From an uncultured Armatimonadota bacterium (GTDB lineage: Bacteria; Armatimonadota; Armatimonadia; Armatimonadales; Armatimonadaceae): a stretch of 10,238 nucleotides of DNA. The stretch lies in assembly GCA_903915615.1 (NCBI GenBank), contig CAIWTR010000218.1, positions 1-10,238 of the forward strand, in the 5' to 3' direction. Shown one piece after another: positions 1 through 6,074 of this stretch; position 1 is the stretch's first letter, and the number at the start of each line of letters is the position of its first letter. The position numbers were made by a program, and so were the translations under genes. The notes beneath the pieces were generated by a model. The model was not told the origin of the DNA. It ran no database searches and saw only the letters and a program-made list of their open reading frames with translations.

Positions 1-1
1 A

Positions 2-523
2 GACGTTTCGTATTTTCAGGGAAGCCCGGATTACCTCCAGCAGGTGCGGGATGCGGTTGCATTGCCACTCTTGCGCAAGGACTTCATCATTGATCCGGTT
101 CAAGTTTATGAGGCTCGGGTTCTTGGGGCGGATGCAATCCTATTGATTGTCGCTGCCACACCGAGTGCAGCAAGGCTTGCAGAGCTCCGGACCACTGCTG
201 AGAGTCTTGGTATGGATGCCTTGGTTGAAGTACATGATGCAGCTGAGCTTGAGATTGCGTTGGCATCAGGAGCGACTCTCATCGGCGTAAATAACCGGAA
301 TCTGCATGATTTCAGTGTCGATTTAGGCACATTTGGGTCTTTGGCAAGCCATTTTGGGGCTGGGATCACCGCTGTGGCTGAATCTGGGATCCTGACGAAT
401 GCAGATGTAAAGACAGTTGTCGATGCAGGCGCGGATGCAGTTTTGGTCGGCGAAGCATTGATGCGTCAGGATGACATCACGGCTGCGACAAAACAGCTTC
501 TGGGACGATCAATCCAAGCGTAA
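2..523 (+). CDS. trpC: Indole-3-glycerol phosphate synthase, C-terminal part (5' end outside window)
   Basis: TrpC closes the indole ring of tryptophan, converting 1-(o-carboxyphenylamino)-1-deoxyribulose 5-phosphate to indole-3-glycerol phosphate with loss of CO2 and water, in the cytoplasm. The frame is open from base 2 and gives 173 residues before TAA at 521-523. The family is about 260 residues long, so some 85 N-terminal residues lie upstream. Visible family blocks in order are YFQGS, LLRKDFIID (with the catalytic lysine of the TIM barrel), GADAILLI, LVEVHD, IGVNNRNL, AESGI and VGEALM; the last blocks bind the substrate phosphate. No break or missing key residue was seen. The gene converges on trpG, 54 bases away, so it is not in the same transcript as trpEG; its partners (perhaps trpD) would be upstream, off the window. 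Identification is secure from motif order. Confidence 0.96.
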   Translation, partial: DVSYFQGSPDYLQQVRDAVALPLLRKDFIIDPVQVYEARVLGADAILLIVAATPSAARLAELRTTAESLGMDALVEVHDAAELEIALASGATLIGVNNRNLHDFSVDLGTFGSLASHFGAGITAVAESGILTNADVKTVVDAGADAVLVGEALMRQDDITAATKQLLGRSIQA

Positions 524-577
524 ATGGCTTGTTGCAGCGTAGCTTGCGCAGTATCAAGGTCATCTGCGCTCTTGGTA
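524..577. other. Convergent intergenic gap between trpC and trpG
   Basis: These 54 bases separate two converging stop codons. They hold a possible short stem, GCGCAG at 546-551 with CTGCGC at 564-569 (12-base loop), but no run of T on either strand follows it. It is therefore not a convincing intrinsic terminator. Transcripts from the two sides may read into each other. Confidence 0.3.
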
Positions 578-1150
578 CTAGCTCCGTTGCCTTAGGAAAT
601 TACCCAAGAGTCGCTTTCCATCTTCCGTCAAGACGCTCTCTGGATGGAACTGGACGCCTTCGATCGGAAGGGACCGGTGGCGAATCCCCATTATTTCCCC
701 ATCATCCACAGCCGTAGCTGTCACTTCGAGGCAGTCCGGAAGGCTTGCTTGCTCGATGGTGAGGGAGTGGTAACGCGTCGCGACGAACGGATTTGGCATC
801 CCTTCAAACACACCTGTGTCCAAATGGCGGATCTGACTGGTCTTTCCGTGCATGAGCCGTCCTGCGCGAACGACTTTTCCGCCGAAGGCCTGTCCAATGG
901 ATTGGTGTCCAAGGCAGACGCCAAGGATTGGAAATAGCCCTGCGCAGCGTGTGATTGCTTCGACCGATATGCCAGCCTCAGTTGGTGAGCACGGCCCAGG
1001 CGATACCAGAAGGTGGCTTGGCGCCATCGTAATGATCTCATCCACGGTGACCATATCATTGCGCTTAATGACCATTTCAGCGCCCAGTTCGCCGAGGTAG
1101 TGGACGATGTTGTACGTAAAGGAGTCGTAATTATCGATAACAAAGATCAT
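578..1150 (-). CDS. trpG: Anthranilate synthase component II, glutamine amidotransferase subunit
   Basis: TrpG hydrolyses glutamine and passes ammonia to TrpE, so that chorismate becomes anthranilate. The 190-residue product has the normal length for a stand-alone class I (triad) amidotransferase. It starts FVIDNYDSFTYN, then SPGPCSPTEAG (about 50-60, oxyanion loop region), GVCLGHQ with nucleophile Cys79, the RYHSL block near 126-130, and GVQFHPES with His169 and Glu171 completing the triad. The ATG at 1150 overlaps the stop of the upstream ABM-like gene in an ATGA, and AAGG lies seven bases before the start, so translation is probably coupled. Such subunits may also serve p-aminobenzoate synthesis in some bacteria; no pabB is seen here, and the operon with trpE favours the tryptophan role. 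It is the last gene of the operon and converges with trpC. Confidence 0.96.
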   Translation of the reverse strand: MIFVIDNYDSFTYNIVHYLGELGAEMVIKRNDMVTVDEIITMAPSHLLVSPGPCSPTEAGISVEAITRCAGLFPILGVCLGHQSIGQAFGGKVVRAGRLMHGKTSQIRHLDTGVFEGMPNPFVATRYHSLTIEQASLPDCLEVTATAVDDGEIMGIRHRSLPIEGVQFHPESVLTEDGKRLLGNFLRQRS

Positions 1151-1470
1151 TGCGTTGCCTTGTCCCGGTTGAATGTCGTCCGGGAGTGAATATCACAGAT
1201 GGTTAACTCGTAGTTTTCGTACCAAAGTTGCTGCCCCATCGCCTGTGCGGCCCTATGTTCAGGGTGATTCCCCCAGCAGTGGATGGCATCCAAGGATTCG
1301 AACTCGCCAAGTGTCACGGTTTCTCCATCCGCGTGGTGAAACGTTTTATGGCTGATATAGCCTGGAACGGTTGTTACAAGCTCCGACATTTGGGTTGCCA
1401 TGTCGCCATAGGCATCCGAGTACAGTCCGGTCTTTCGAGAGCGAAAAATCACGATTTTATGCGGTTCCAT
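1147..1470 (-). CDS. ABM-fold (antibiotic biosynthesis monooxygenase-like) small protein
   Basis: The 107-residue product resembles the antibiotic biosynthesis monooxygenase family, small dimeric ferredoxin-like proteins that act on aromatic or haem-type substrates or have no known substrate. Evidence is the length, an opening beta strand (HKIVIFRSR), PGYISHKTF near 36-44, LGEFESLDAIHCW ending at Trp66, and the family-typical NHPEHRAAQ block at 68-76 followed by a closing strand WYENYELTICDI. The start chosen is ATG at 1470, one base after the upstream stop; an in-frame ATG at 1506 would add 12 residues overlapping the preceding gene and is less like family N-termini. AAAGG stands about 14 bases before the chosen start, rather far, so coupling may matter. 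It ends in an ATGA overlap with trpG. A monooxygenase-like gene between trpE and trpG is unexpected; its substrate is unknown. The family call is likely, the enzymatic activity uncertain. Confidence 0.75.
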   Translation of the reverse strand: MEPHKIVIFRSRKTGLYSDAYGDMATQMSELVTTVPGYISHKTFHHADGETVTLGEFESLDAIHCWGNHPEHRAAQAMGQQLWYENYELTICDIHSRTTFNRDKATQ

Positions 1471-1471
1471 G

Positions 1472-1837
1472 TCACTCAGGGAGCCTTTCGCCAATAGGGT
1501 GGTCATCTAGTTCAAGGTGATCCCAGCGTGATTCATCATCATCCAGGTCAAATTCCTGTACCCAGACATCTCCTTGGATCCAGCCGGCGATGCGAAAGCA
1601 GCGTTTGCATTGAAATATCAGGCGTGGCATGCTTTGTTGATTGTTATTGACGCCGGTCATATCAGGACTGGAACCGATTTGTAGTTCTCCACCCTCACAC
1701 GATGGCCTGAGAATTTCAGAGCAGCCGGGGCACGTCATCACCATCCGCTTGGAAATCAGCTGCCCCATCCTTTGGAGATCATTGGAGTCGATCTGCGGAC
1801 GTTGTCTATCTGGCAGAATGCGCCGTCGCTTCATCAT
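1472..1837 (-). CDS. Small putative zinc-ribbon protein of unknown function
   Basis: This 121-residue protein is not recognised as a named family. It has a basic N-terminus (MMKRRRILPDRQR), then CPGC at 36-39 and CKRC at 77-80, a CxxC pair spacing that suggests a treble-clef or zinc-ribbon site; Cys47 is a further cysteine. The segment between the pairs is polar and glycine/asparagine rich. The C-terminal 40 residues are strongly acidic (DLDDDESRWDHLELDD). The ATG at 1837 overlaps the trpE stop in ATGA, and the stop lies one base from the next start, so it is a true operon member. A structural or regulatory role in the anthranilate synthase complex is conceivable from position alone, but there is no direct evidence. 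It is not the short cysteine-rich anti-TRAP type. Confidence 0.7.
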   Translation of the reverse strand: MMKRRRILPDRQRPQIDSNDLQRMGQLISKRMVMTCPGCSEILRPSCEGGELQIGSSPDMTGVNNNQQSMPRLIFQCKRCFRIAGWIQGDVWVQEFDLDDDESRWDHLELDDHPIGERLPE

Positions 1838-3360
1838 TTGCGCTGATCCAACCCTTTTTCCGCCAGCTCGACCGCGCGTCGGATTGCCCCGCTTTTGTTT
1901 ACGGTTTCGATGTATTCCGTGTCAGCCACAGAGTCAGCAACGATGCCTCCCCCGGCCTGAACGTGGACAAGACCATCCCGAATGAGTGCCGTTCGCAGCG
2001 TGATACACGCGTCAAAGGAGCCTTTATAGGACAGATAGCCAATCGCTCCGCCATAGGTTCCCCGTCTACATGGTTCAAGTTCATCAATGATTTGCATCGC
2101 TCGAACTTTAGGGGCCCCTGAGAGTGTTCCCGCTGGAAAAGTAGCCCGAAGGAGATCGAATGCATTACGATCGGGTGCAAGCTCACCGACAACATTGCTA
2201 ACAATATGCATCACATGTGAATAGCGCTCAATAACCATCAACTCATCCACGCGAACACTTCCGTATTTACACACGCGTCCGATGTCATTGCGTGCGAGAT
2301 CGACGAGCATGATATGTTCTGCCCGCTCTTTTTCATCGGCAAGGAGCTCGGCTGCAAGCTGGTCATCTTCAGCACGGGATGCTCCTCGCGGGCGTGTTCC
2401 TGCAATTGGCCGGATCGTAACTCTGCCGTCATCTTCTGTGACGAGGACTTCTGGGGATGCGCCGACGAGTGTGGTCCCGGTATCGAACTGCAGATAGTAC
2501 ATGTACGGGCTTGGATTAATGGCGCGGAGTGTCCGGTAAATATCGAATGGATCGGCATTTAGAGGACGTGTAAAGCGCTGTGCGAGGACGACTTGGATGA
2601 TGTCACCGGCGGTGATGTACTCTTTCGCGGTTGAAATCATCCGGTCATAGTCATCCCGTGTGAGATTCATGTCCCAGTGGCCATCCGGTGGCGGAGATTG
2701 AGCCTTCTTGGCGTGTCGCGTTGGGCCATCCGGGCGCGGTGCAAGCGCATCCGCTTCCAGCTGATTTAGTGCCGCACATGCATCATCGTAGACCTGATCG
2801 AGATTGGCACCATCCGGGCAGTGAGCATTCGTCAAAAAGATGAGCCGGTGTTTCACGTGATCGAAGATGACCATTGTGTCAACGAGGAACATATGGATGT
2901 CATCGACGCCAGTATCATCAGCTGCCGTTGCAGGAATCGGCTCCAGGTGTTTTATCCAGTCCCACCCGATGTAGCCAAGTGCACCTCCGACAAAGCGTGG
3001 GAGACCCGGCCGGTCAACAAAGCGTACATCCCCGAGAATTTTCTGAATCACCTGCATCGGTTCTTCACCCGCCTGCAGCTCGGTCTCGGTTACAGAGTCA
3101 TTCTGAGTGAACAGAATCGTATTTCCGCGCGCACGGAAGCTACATTTAGGATCTGCACCAAGAAATGAGTATCTGGCCAGGCGTTCGCCGCCGGCGACGG
3201 ATTCGAGTAGGAATGCATTTGGGCGGTCAACAAATCTCCGAAAGACCGAAACAGGCGTTTCCATGTCCGCGAGGACTTCGCGTGTGATGGGGATGACATT
3301 TCCTTGCTTAGCCAGCTGGTGAAATGTTTGTCGATCTGGAGTGATTTCAGTTGAATACAT
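1834..3360 (-). CDS. trpE: Anthranilate synthase component I
   Basis: TrpE converts chorismate and ammonia (from TrpG) to anthranilate and pyruvate. The 508-residue product is full length. The N-terminal domain carries LLES at 51-54 followed by GGERLARYSF, the family's tryptophan-binding region, so feedback inhibition by tryptophan is expected. The chorismate-binding domain shows PIAGTRPRG (318-326), EHIMLVDLARND (348-359), HVMHIVSNVVG (382-392), GTLSGAPKVRAM (411-422) and QAGGGIVADS (468-477), which includes the Mg2+/chorismate site. The ATG at 3360 is chosen because MYSTEITPD-QTFHQLAKQGNVIPI matches usual TrpE starts; an in-frame TTG at 3372 would lie inside the T-run of the attenuator. There is no clear Shine-Dalgarno sequence before 3360. 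Expression is probably set by the Trp leader and terminator just upstream. Feedback motif and neighbours argue against PabB. Confidence 0.96.
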   Translation of the reverse strand: MYSTEITPDRQTFHQLAKQGNVIPITREVLADMETPVSVFRRFVDRPNAFLLESVAGGERLARYSFLGADPKCSFRARGNTILFTQNDSVTETELQAGEEPMQVIQKILGDVRFVDRPGLPRFVGGALGYIGWDWIKHLEPIPATAADDTGVDDIHMFLVDTMVIFDHVKHRLIFLTNAHCPDGANLDQVYDDACAALNQLEADALAPRPDGPTRHAKKAQSPPPDGHWDMNLTRDDYDRMISTAKEYITAGDIIQVVLAQRFTRPLNADPFDIYRTLRAINPSPYMYYLQFDTGTTLVGASPEVLVTEDDGRVTIRPIAGTRPRGASRAEDDQLAAELLADEKERAEHIMLVDLARNDIGRVCKYGSVRVDELMVIERYSHVMHIVSNVVGELAPDRNAFDLLRATFPAGTLSGAPKVRAMQIIDELEPCRRGTYGGAIGYLSYKGSFDACITLRTALIRDGLVHVQAGGGIVADSVADTEYIETVNKSGAIRRAVELAEKGLDQRK

Positions 3361-3370
3361 AGCTTGCCAC

Positions 3371-3396
3371 AAAAAAAGCAGGTCCGTCTGACCTGC
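3371..3396 (-). terminator. trp attenuator: intrinsic terminator in the trpE leader
   Basis: On the minus strand GCAGGTC (3396-3390), a five-base loop, and GACCTGC (3384-3378) form a perfect seven-pair stem followed directly by seven T (3377-3371). It ends ten bases before the trpE ATG. A terminator placed between a Trp-rich leader peptide and trpE is the hallmark of transcription attenuation. Its 5' arm and loop can alternatively pair with leader bases 3457-3446 (AGGU with ACCU, AGAC with GUCU, plus one further pair, with two mismatches), a candidate antiterminator. Confidence 0.85.
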
Positions 3397-3435
3397 CTGT
3401 ACTGTTAAACTGGGAATGTGCTGATTGCGAGGCGC

Positions 3436-3474
3436 TTAGACGTGGAGGTGAGACTGGTGGTGCCAGCTCCACAT
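3436..3474 (-). CDS. trpL: trp operon leader peptide MWSWHHQSHLHV
   Basis: A 12-codon reading frame runs from ATG at 3474 to TAA at 3436 and encodes MWSWHHQSHLHV, with tryptophan at codons 2 and 4. The stop lies 75 bases before the trpE start, with the terminator between them. Trp is the rarest residue, so two in twelve directly ahead of an attenuator strongly suggests a sensor: ribosome stalling when charged tRNA-Trp is scarce would change leader folding and let transcription continue into trpE. No Shine-Dalgarno sequence precedes the ATG; a promoter with its -10 almost touching the ATG suggests a leaderless or nearly leaderless start. The Trp codons sit at the very front, unlike the mid-peptide Trp runs of enteric leaders. 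Confidence 0.8.
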   Translation of the reverse strand: MWSWHHQSHLHV

Positions 3475-3476
3475 CT
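3438..3476 (-). promoter_or_regulatory. Leader hairpin overlapping trpL (pause or 1:2 structure)
   Basis: On the minus strand AGATGTGGAG (3476-3467), which includes the start codon and first Trp codon, can pair with CTCCACGTCT (3447-3438) over ten pairs including one G-U. Inside, CTGG (3466-3463) can pair with CCAG (3457-3454). The hairpin covers nearly the whole leader peptide and ends on its stop codon. It would correspond to the 1:2 pause structure of classic attenuators and could also sequester the start codon. Confidence 0.55.
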
Positions 3477-3477
3477 G

Positions 3478-3506
3478 AATATCGGTCATTCGCAACAGCA
3501 TCACAA
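3478..3506 (-). promoter_or_regulatory. Possible trp operon promoter
   Basis: On the minus strand TTGTGA (3506-3501) and GATATT (3483-3478) are spaced by 17 bases, each matching four of six sigma70-type consensus bases. The -10 lies only three bases before the trpL ATG, which is tight: a normal start distance would fall just inside the leader peptide. The true start may be a few bases upstream or use another -10, so this is tentative. Confidence 0.3.
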
Positions 3507-3532
3507 TGGCCTGACGTTACCATTTTTACGGC

Positions 3533-3560
3533 TTCACATGCCACGGGGCTGAGGTATATG
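3533..3560 (+). promoter_or_regulatory. Promoter for the 505-codon unknown gene, probably leaderless
   Basis: TTCACA (3533-3538, five of six matches to TTGACA) and TATATG (3555-3560, four of six to TATAAT) are spaced by 16 bases. The predicted transcription start, seven bases past the -10, is 3567, exactly the A of the ATG. GAGG at 3551-3554 is 12 bases from the ATG and would not be on such a transcript. The promoter is divergent from the trp promoter. Confidence 0.5.
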
Positions 3561-3566
3561 TAGTGC

Positions 3567-5084
3567 ATGCGTAATGAATTGCCGCGGTTCGCGCCTCCCA
3601 GTGCGCTTACAGATCCATTTCCAGCCCAGTGGCTGAGGAGTATTCAATCAGCCGGGCATCCCGTATTTGAATCGCTCCTTGGTGGAACATGGCAAGACAT
3701 TTACATCAGTGATGGGTGGAAGCTTACCTCCGATGGCATTATCCGGCAGGGTGGGCATTCGATCGAGTTTGGCATCAAGGTTGGCAAGTCAATCAAACCG
3801 CTACGGCAGCTCCCGGTATTGATTAAGTGGTGCTGGCCGAAGGTTAGTATTCAGATACTGGGCAAATCAACACCCGACCGCTTTATTCATGTCATCCCGG
3901 CATTGTTTACGGACCGTGATGCAGCGAGTGCAGTCGCTATTGAGATTAGTGCGAAGGAATCAGGCATCGCCGTCAGAACCCGTGGTTTGTATGCATCCAC
4001 CGGTTCTCTTCCGACACCTGGTGGATGGACTGTTATCCCAGCACAGCCGGTGGCGCAGCGTATTGTCTTTTCCCGCACTAAGCCAACCCAACGAATAACC
4101 CAACAACTAGCGCATGCATCATCTTGTGTGAAGTGTCTGGATGACAGTGATATCCCGGCGTGGCTGATGACGGCGATGTCTCCAGCTCTTCAATACTCTG
4201 CAAGTCGACCAGCTTGGATCAATGTGCTTCTTGGCTACCCGGTACAGGGATCTGACCCGACTGCGGAGATAATTACAAAGTCTCGCTCTGTTTTGTTATC
4301 GGGTGTAGCAAATAGCATCGCGATTTTGTCAAAGTCACTGGATGTACAGAACCCACCCTGGCTGCCGGAAGTTGGGTTAGCGTTAAAGTGGCTGATTGCA
4401 AACCATCCGGCATCCAAGGGTGAATTCGAAGCGATTGCCACTCAAATCGCGAGGAGCCCCATCGGTAACACAGCCCTTACGCATGCGCTAGCCTATGCGA
4501 TAACACGCACTCCTCTTCCTTTGACAGATCAGACATCCGGCTTCACCAGAGAGATAAGAGCGGGAAGCTTGGTCGTAACCCCTGGACTTGCGGCGGCGAT
4601 GTTTGCAGCAAGGGGAGACTTCGGGCTTGCATCAGGAGCCGCTTTCCTAGCCCAACCATCGGAGGAACGTCAGAACAACCAGTTGACATCCAGTGAGTGG
4701 CTAGCGTTGCTTTATGCGATTCCATCCGGGCTTTCCCTATCGGGTTGTCTGGCATTGGATGCGAATGCATCCTCACCATTTGGCGTCCGCTGCCCTTTGT
4801 TGACATCTGCCGTTGCAGCCACGCTGACATCCCGTAAGGATATTGAAGCCAATCGCATCCGCATTTCCGTTGTATCTGGTGTTCTAAATGTCAACGCTGT
4901 GCGAACCTGGCGTACGGACACAAAAACAACATCTGCATTGGCACTGCTTATGGGCAAATCAGGCTTATCAACCAATTTGGCACACACAGTCGATGGAAGT
5001 GAAAGCACGCAGATTGCGTTTCTAAAGCCAGTTCGAATAGGTCAAAAGGAATCTTTGGTCATATCCACCGTTGGCACATCGTGA
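3567..5084 (+). CDS. 505-residue protein of unknown function beside parS
   Basis: I do not recognise this protein. The ATG at 3567 is the first usable start: an in-frame ATG at 3558 runs straight into TAG. There is no obvious signal peptide, no clear transmembrane helix and no nucleotide-binding motif. The N-terminal third looks beta-rich (around 65-175, alternating hydrophobic strands such as LPVLIKWCW and RFIHVIPALF). The middle is alpha-helical and alanine-rich, with repeated helix-like stretches (AWLMTAMSPALQYSA, PEVGLALKWLIANHPASKGEF, PGLAAAMFAARGDFGLASGAAFLAQ). The C-terminal 80 residues look beta-rich again. This order loosely recalls proteins with a helical toroid between beta domains, but no catalytic motif supports an enzyme call. 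It stands alone on its transcript and its stop codon is two bases from the first parS palindrome. Codon use resembles its neighbours, so recent transfer is not suggested. Confidence 0.8.
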   Translation: MRNELPRFAPPSALTDPFPAQWLRSIQSAGHPVFESLLGGTWQDIYISDGWKLTSDGIIRQGGHSIEFGIKVGKSIKPLRQLPVLIKWCWPKVSIQILGKSTPDRFIHVIPALFTDRDAASAVAIEISAKESGIAVRTRGLYASTGSLPTPGGWTVIPAQPVAQRIVFSRTKPTQRITQQLAHASSCVKCLDDSDIPAWLMTAMSPALQYSASRPAWINVLLGYPVQGSDPTAEIITKSRSVLLSGVANSIAILSKSLDVQNPPWLPEVGLALKWLIANHPASKGEFEAIATQIARSPIGNTALTHALAYAITRTPLPLTDQTSGFTREIRAGSLVVTPGLAAAMFAARGDFGLASGAAFLAQPSEERQNNQLTSSEWLALLYAIPSGLSLSGCLALDANASSPFGVRCPLLTSAVAATLTSRKDIEANRIRISVVSGVLNVNAVRTWRTDTKTTSALALLMGKSGLSTNLAHTVDGSESTQIAFLKPVRIGQKESLVISTVGTS

Positions 5085-5085
5085 C

Positions 5086-5109
5086 GAATTGTTTCACGTG
5101 AAACAATTC
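5086..5109. other. parS: parS centromere-like site 1
   Basis: The 16-mer TGTTTCACGTGAAACA lies at 5090-5105, the exact consensus bound by chromosomal ParB/Spo0J. The symmetry extends outward to a perfect 24-base palindrome over 5086-5109. It begins two bases after the stop codon of the 505-codon gene. ParB loads here and slides as a CTP-dependent clamp in the known system. Confidence 0.95.
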
Positions 5110-5151
5110 TCAACTCCGACAGCGGCCCCAAACACTGACCCATTCCTGCAA

Positions 5152-5169
5152 TTGTTTCACGTGAAACAA
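5152..5169. other. parS: parS centromere-like site 2
   Basis: A second exact TGTTTCACGTGAAACA lies at 5153-5168, with symmetry extending one base each side. Its centre is 63 bases from that of site 1, close to six helical turns, so both sites would face the same side of the DNA. It lies 56 bases before the parA ATG and just upstream of the presumed parA promoter, where ParB loading could influence parAB expression. Confidence 0.95.
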
Positions 5170-5197
5170 ATGCACATTCCAGCTCATCCCTCAACGG

Positions 5198-5220
5198 TAC
5201 ACTGATACCTACTTAGAGGA
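5198..5220 (+). promoter_or_regulatory. Likely -10 element and ribosome binding site of parA
   Basis: TACACT at 5198-5203 is a plausible -10; the same TACACTG string stands before phoU. No good -35 is seen at the usual distance. AGAGGA at 5215-5220, five bases before the ATG, is a strong Shine-Dalgarno sequence and fixes the parA start. Unlike several neighbours, parA thus has a normal leadered start, with an estimated 5' UTR of about 16 bases. Confidence 0.45.
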
Positions 5221-5225
5221 CAAAA

Positions 5226-6074
5226 ATGGCAAGACATTGGGCAGTGGTCAATCAAAAAGGTGGCGTTGGCAAGACCACAACTGCGATCAGTCTTGCGGCC
5301 GCGCTTGCTATCCATCGGCGTGTTCTCCTTGTGGACACAGATCCACAGGGAAATGCAACAAGTGGAGTAGGGGTTGTGAGGCGTGTCGGCGAACCCGACA
5401 CGTACCGGGTCCTCACGGGGGATGCGACGGCGCTTGATGCCATTATCCCGACGGCTATTGGGAACCTAGACCTCATTCCAGCGACGATTGATCTTGCATC
5501 TGCCGATTTAGCACTCTATGAGCTCCCTGACAGAGAACGGATTCTCCGGAAGGCACTCGACAGCGTCAGCCACCGGTATGACTACATCATCATCGATGCA
5601 CCACCATCCCTTGGCTTGCTGACAATCAATGTCCTTGCGGCAGCGGATGAAGTCATAATCCCGATGCAGTGTGAGTACTTTGCCCTGGAAGGTATTTCGC
5701 AGCTTTTGGAAATCCTGAAGCGCATCCGCAGTGGTATCAACCCTGATCTATCCATCGCTCGGGTGATTCTAACGATGTTCGATGGCAGGACCAACCACGC
5801 GAATCAGATTCTCAGCGAAGTACGTAGTTTTTTTGGTGACAAAGTCTCAAATACTGTCGTACCTAGAAACATAAAGTTATCTGAAGCGCCAAGCTATGGA
5901 CAGCCAATCACCGTTTACGATCCCCGCTCCAAGGGAGCGGTCGCCTACACAGAAATCGCCAAGGAGTTGTTGACCCATGCTGAAGGACGGGATGCCATCA
6001 TCGACACAGAAGAAGGGGTTGGGTCGCGGACTGGACGCGCTACTGCCTGGTGGCGGAAACGCCCCGGATCTTGA
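5226..6074 (+). CDS. parA: ParA/Soj chromosome partitioning ATPase
   Basis: ParA is a deviant Walker ATPase that dimerises with ATP, binds DNA nonspecifically and, with ParB bound at parS, helps move origins apart. The 282-residue product shows KGGVGKTT (11-18, with the signature lysine Lys11 and P-loop Lys16), VDTDPQGN (36-43), IIIDAPPS (121-128, Walker B region), QCEYFALEG (148-156) and PRNIKLSEAPSYGQPI (213-228). No extra N-terminal DNA-binding domain is present, so it is the short chromosomal type. The usual core ends near residue 249 (TEIAKELL); the last 33 residues (ending AWWRKRPGS) are mostly read from DNA that also encodes the ParB N-terminus in another frame. The 98-base overlap with parB is unusually long. 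Start choice is supported by AGAGGA. Two parS sites directly upstream support the assignment. Confidence 0.96.
   Translation: MARHWAVVNQKGGVGKTTTAISLAAALAIHRRVLLVDTDPQGNATSGVGVVRRVGEPDTYRVLTGDATALDAIIPTAIGNLDLIPATIDLASADLALYELPDRERILRKALDSVSHRYDYIIIDAPPSLGLLTINVLAAADEVIIPMQCEYFALEGISQLLEILKRIRSGINPDLSIARVILTMFDGRTNHANQILSEVRSFFGDKVSNTVVPRNIKLSEAPSYGQPITVYDPRSKGAVAYTEIAKELLTHAEGRDAIIDTEEGVGSRTGRATAWWRKRPGS

Noticed and set aside
546..569. Terminator hairpin between trpC and trpG
   Set aside because: The stem is only six pairs with a 12-base loop and no T-run on either strand.
721..1143. Long alternative frame antisense or out of frame within trpG
   Set aside because: It overlaps a clear trpG frame and its translation shows no family resemblance; the same holds for other shadow frames inside trpE, parA, phoU and the HAD gene.
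3361..3372. TTG start at 3372 for trpE
   Set aside because: It lies within the T-run of the attenuator and would add four residues not typical of TrpE; the ATG at 3360 gives the usual N-terminus.
3373..3566. T-box riboswitch upstream of trpE
   Set aside because: A TGGCACC string resembling part of the T-box core occurs in the leader, but the full conserved T-box sequence and specifier-loop context are missing, and the string lies inside the Trp leader peptide, which explains the region better.
4757..4772. Inverted repeat inside the 505-codon gene as a regulatory element
   Set aside because: Six-base arms within coding sequence are built from the overabundant GGATGC word and no other signal surrounds them.
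3567..5084. The 505-codon gene as rsmG or another usual parA neighbour
   Set aside because: Length and sequence do not fit RsmG and no S-adenosylmethionine-binding motif was found.
5977..6074. Frameshift error or pseudogene at the parA/parB junction
   Set aside because: Both frames carry complete, conserved core domains and both candidate parB starts have ribosome binding sites, so a genuine overlap is the simpler reading.
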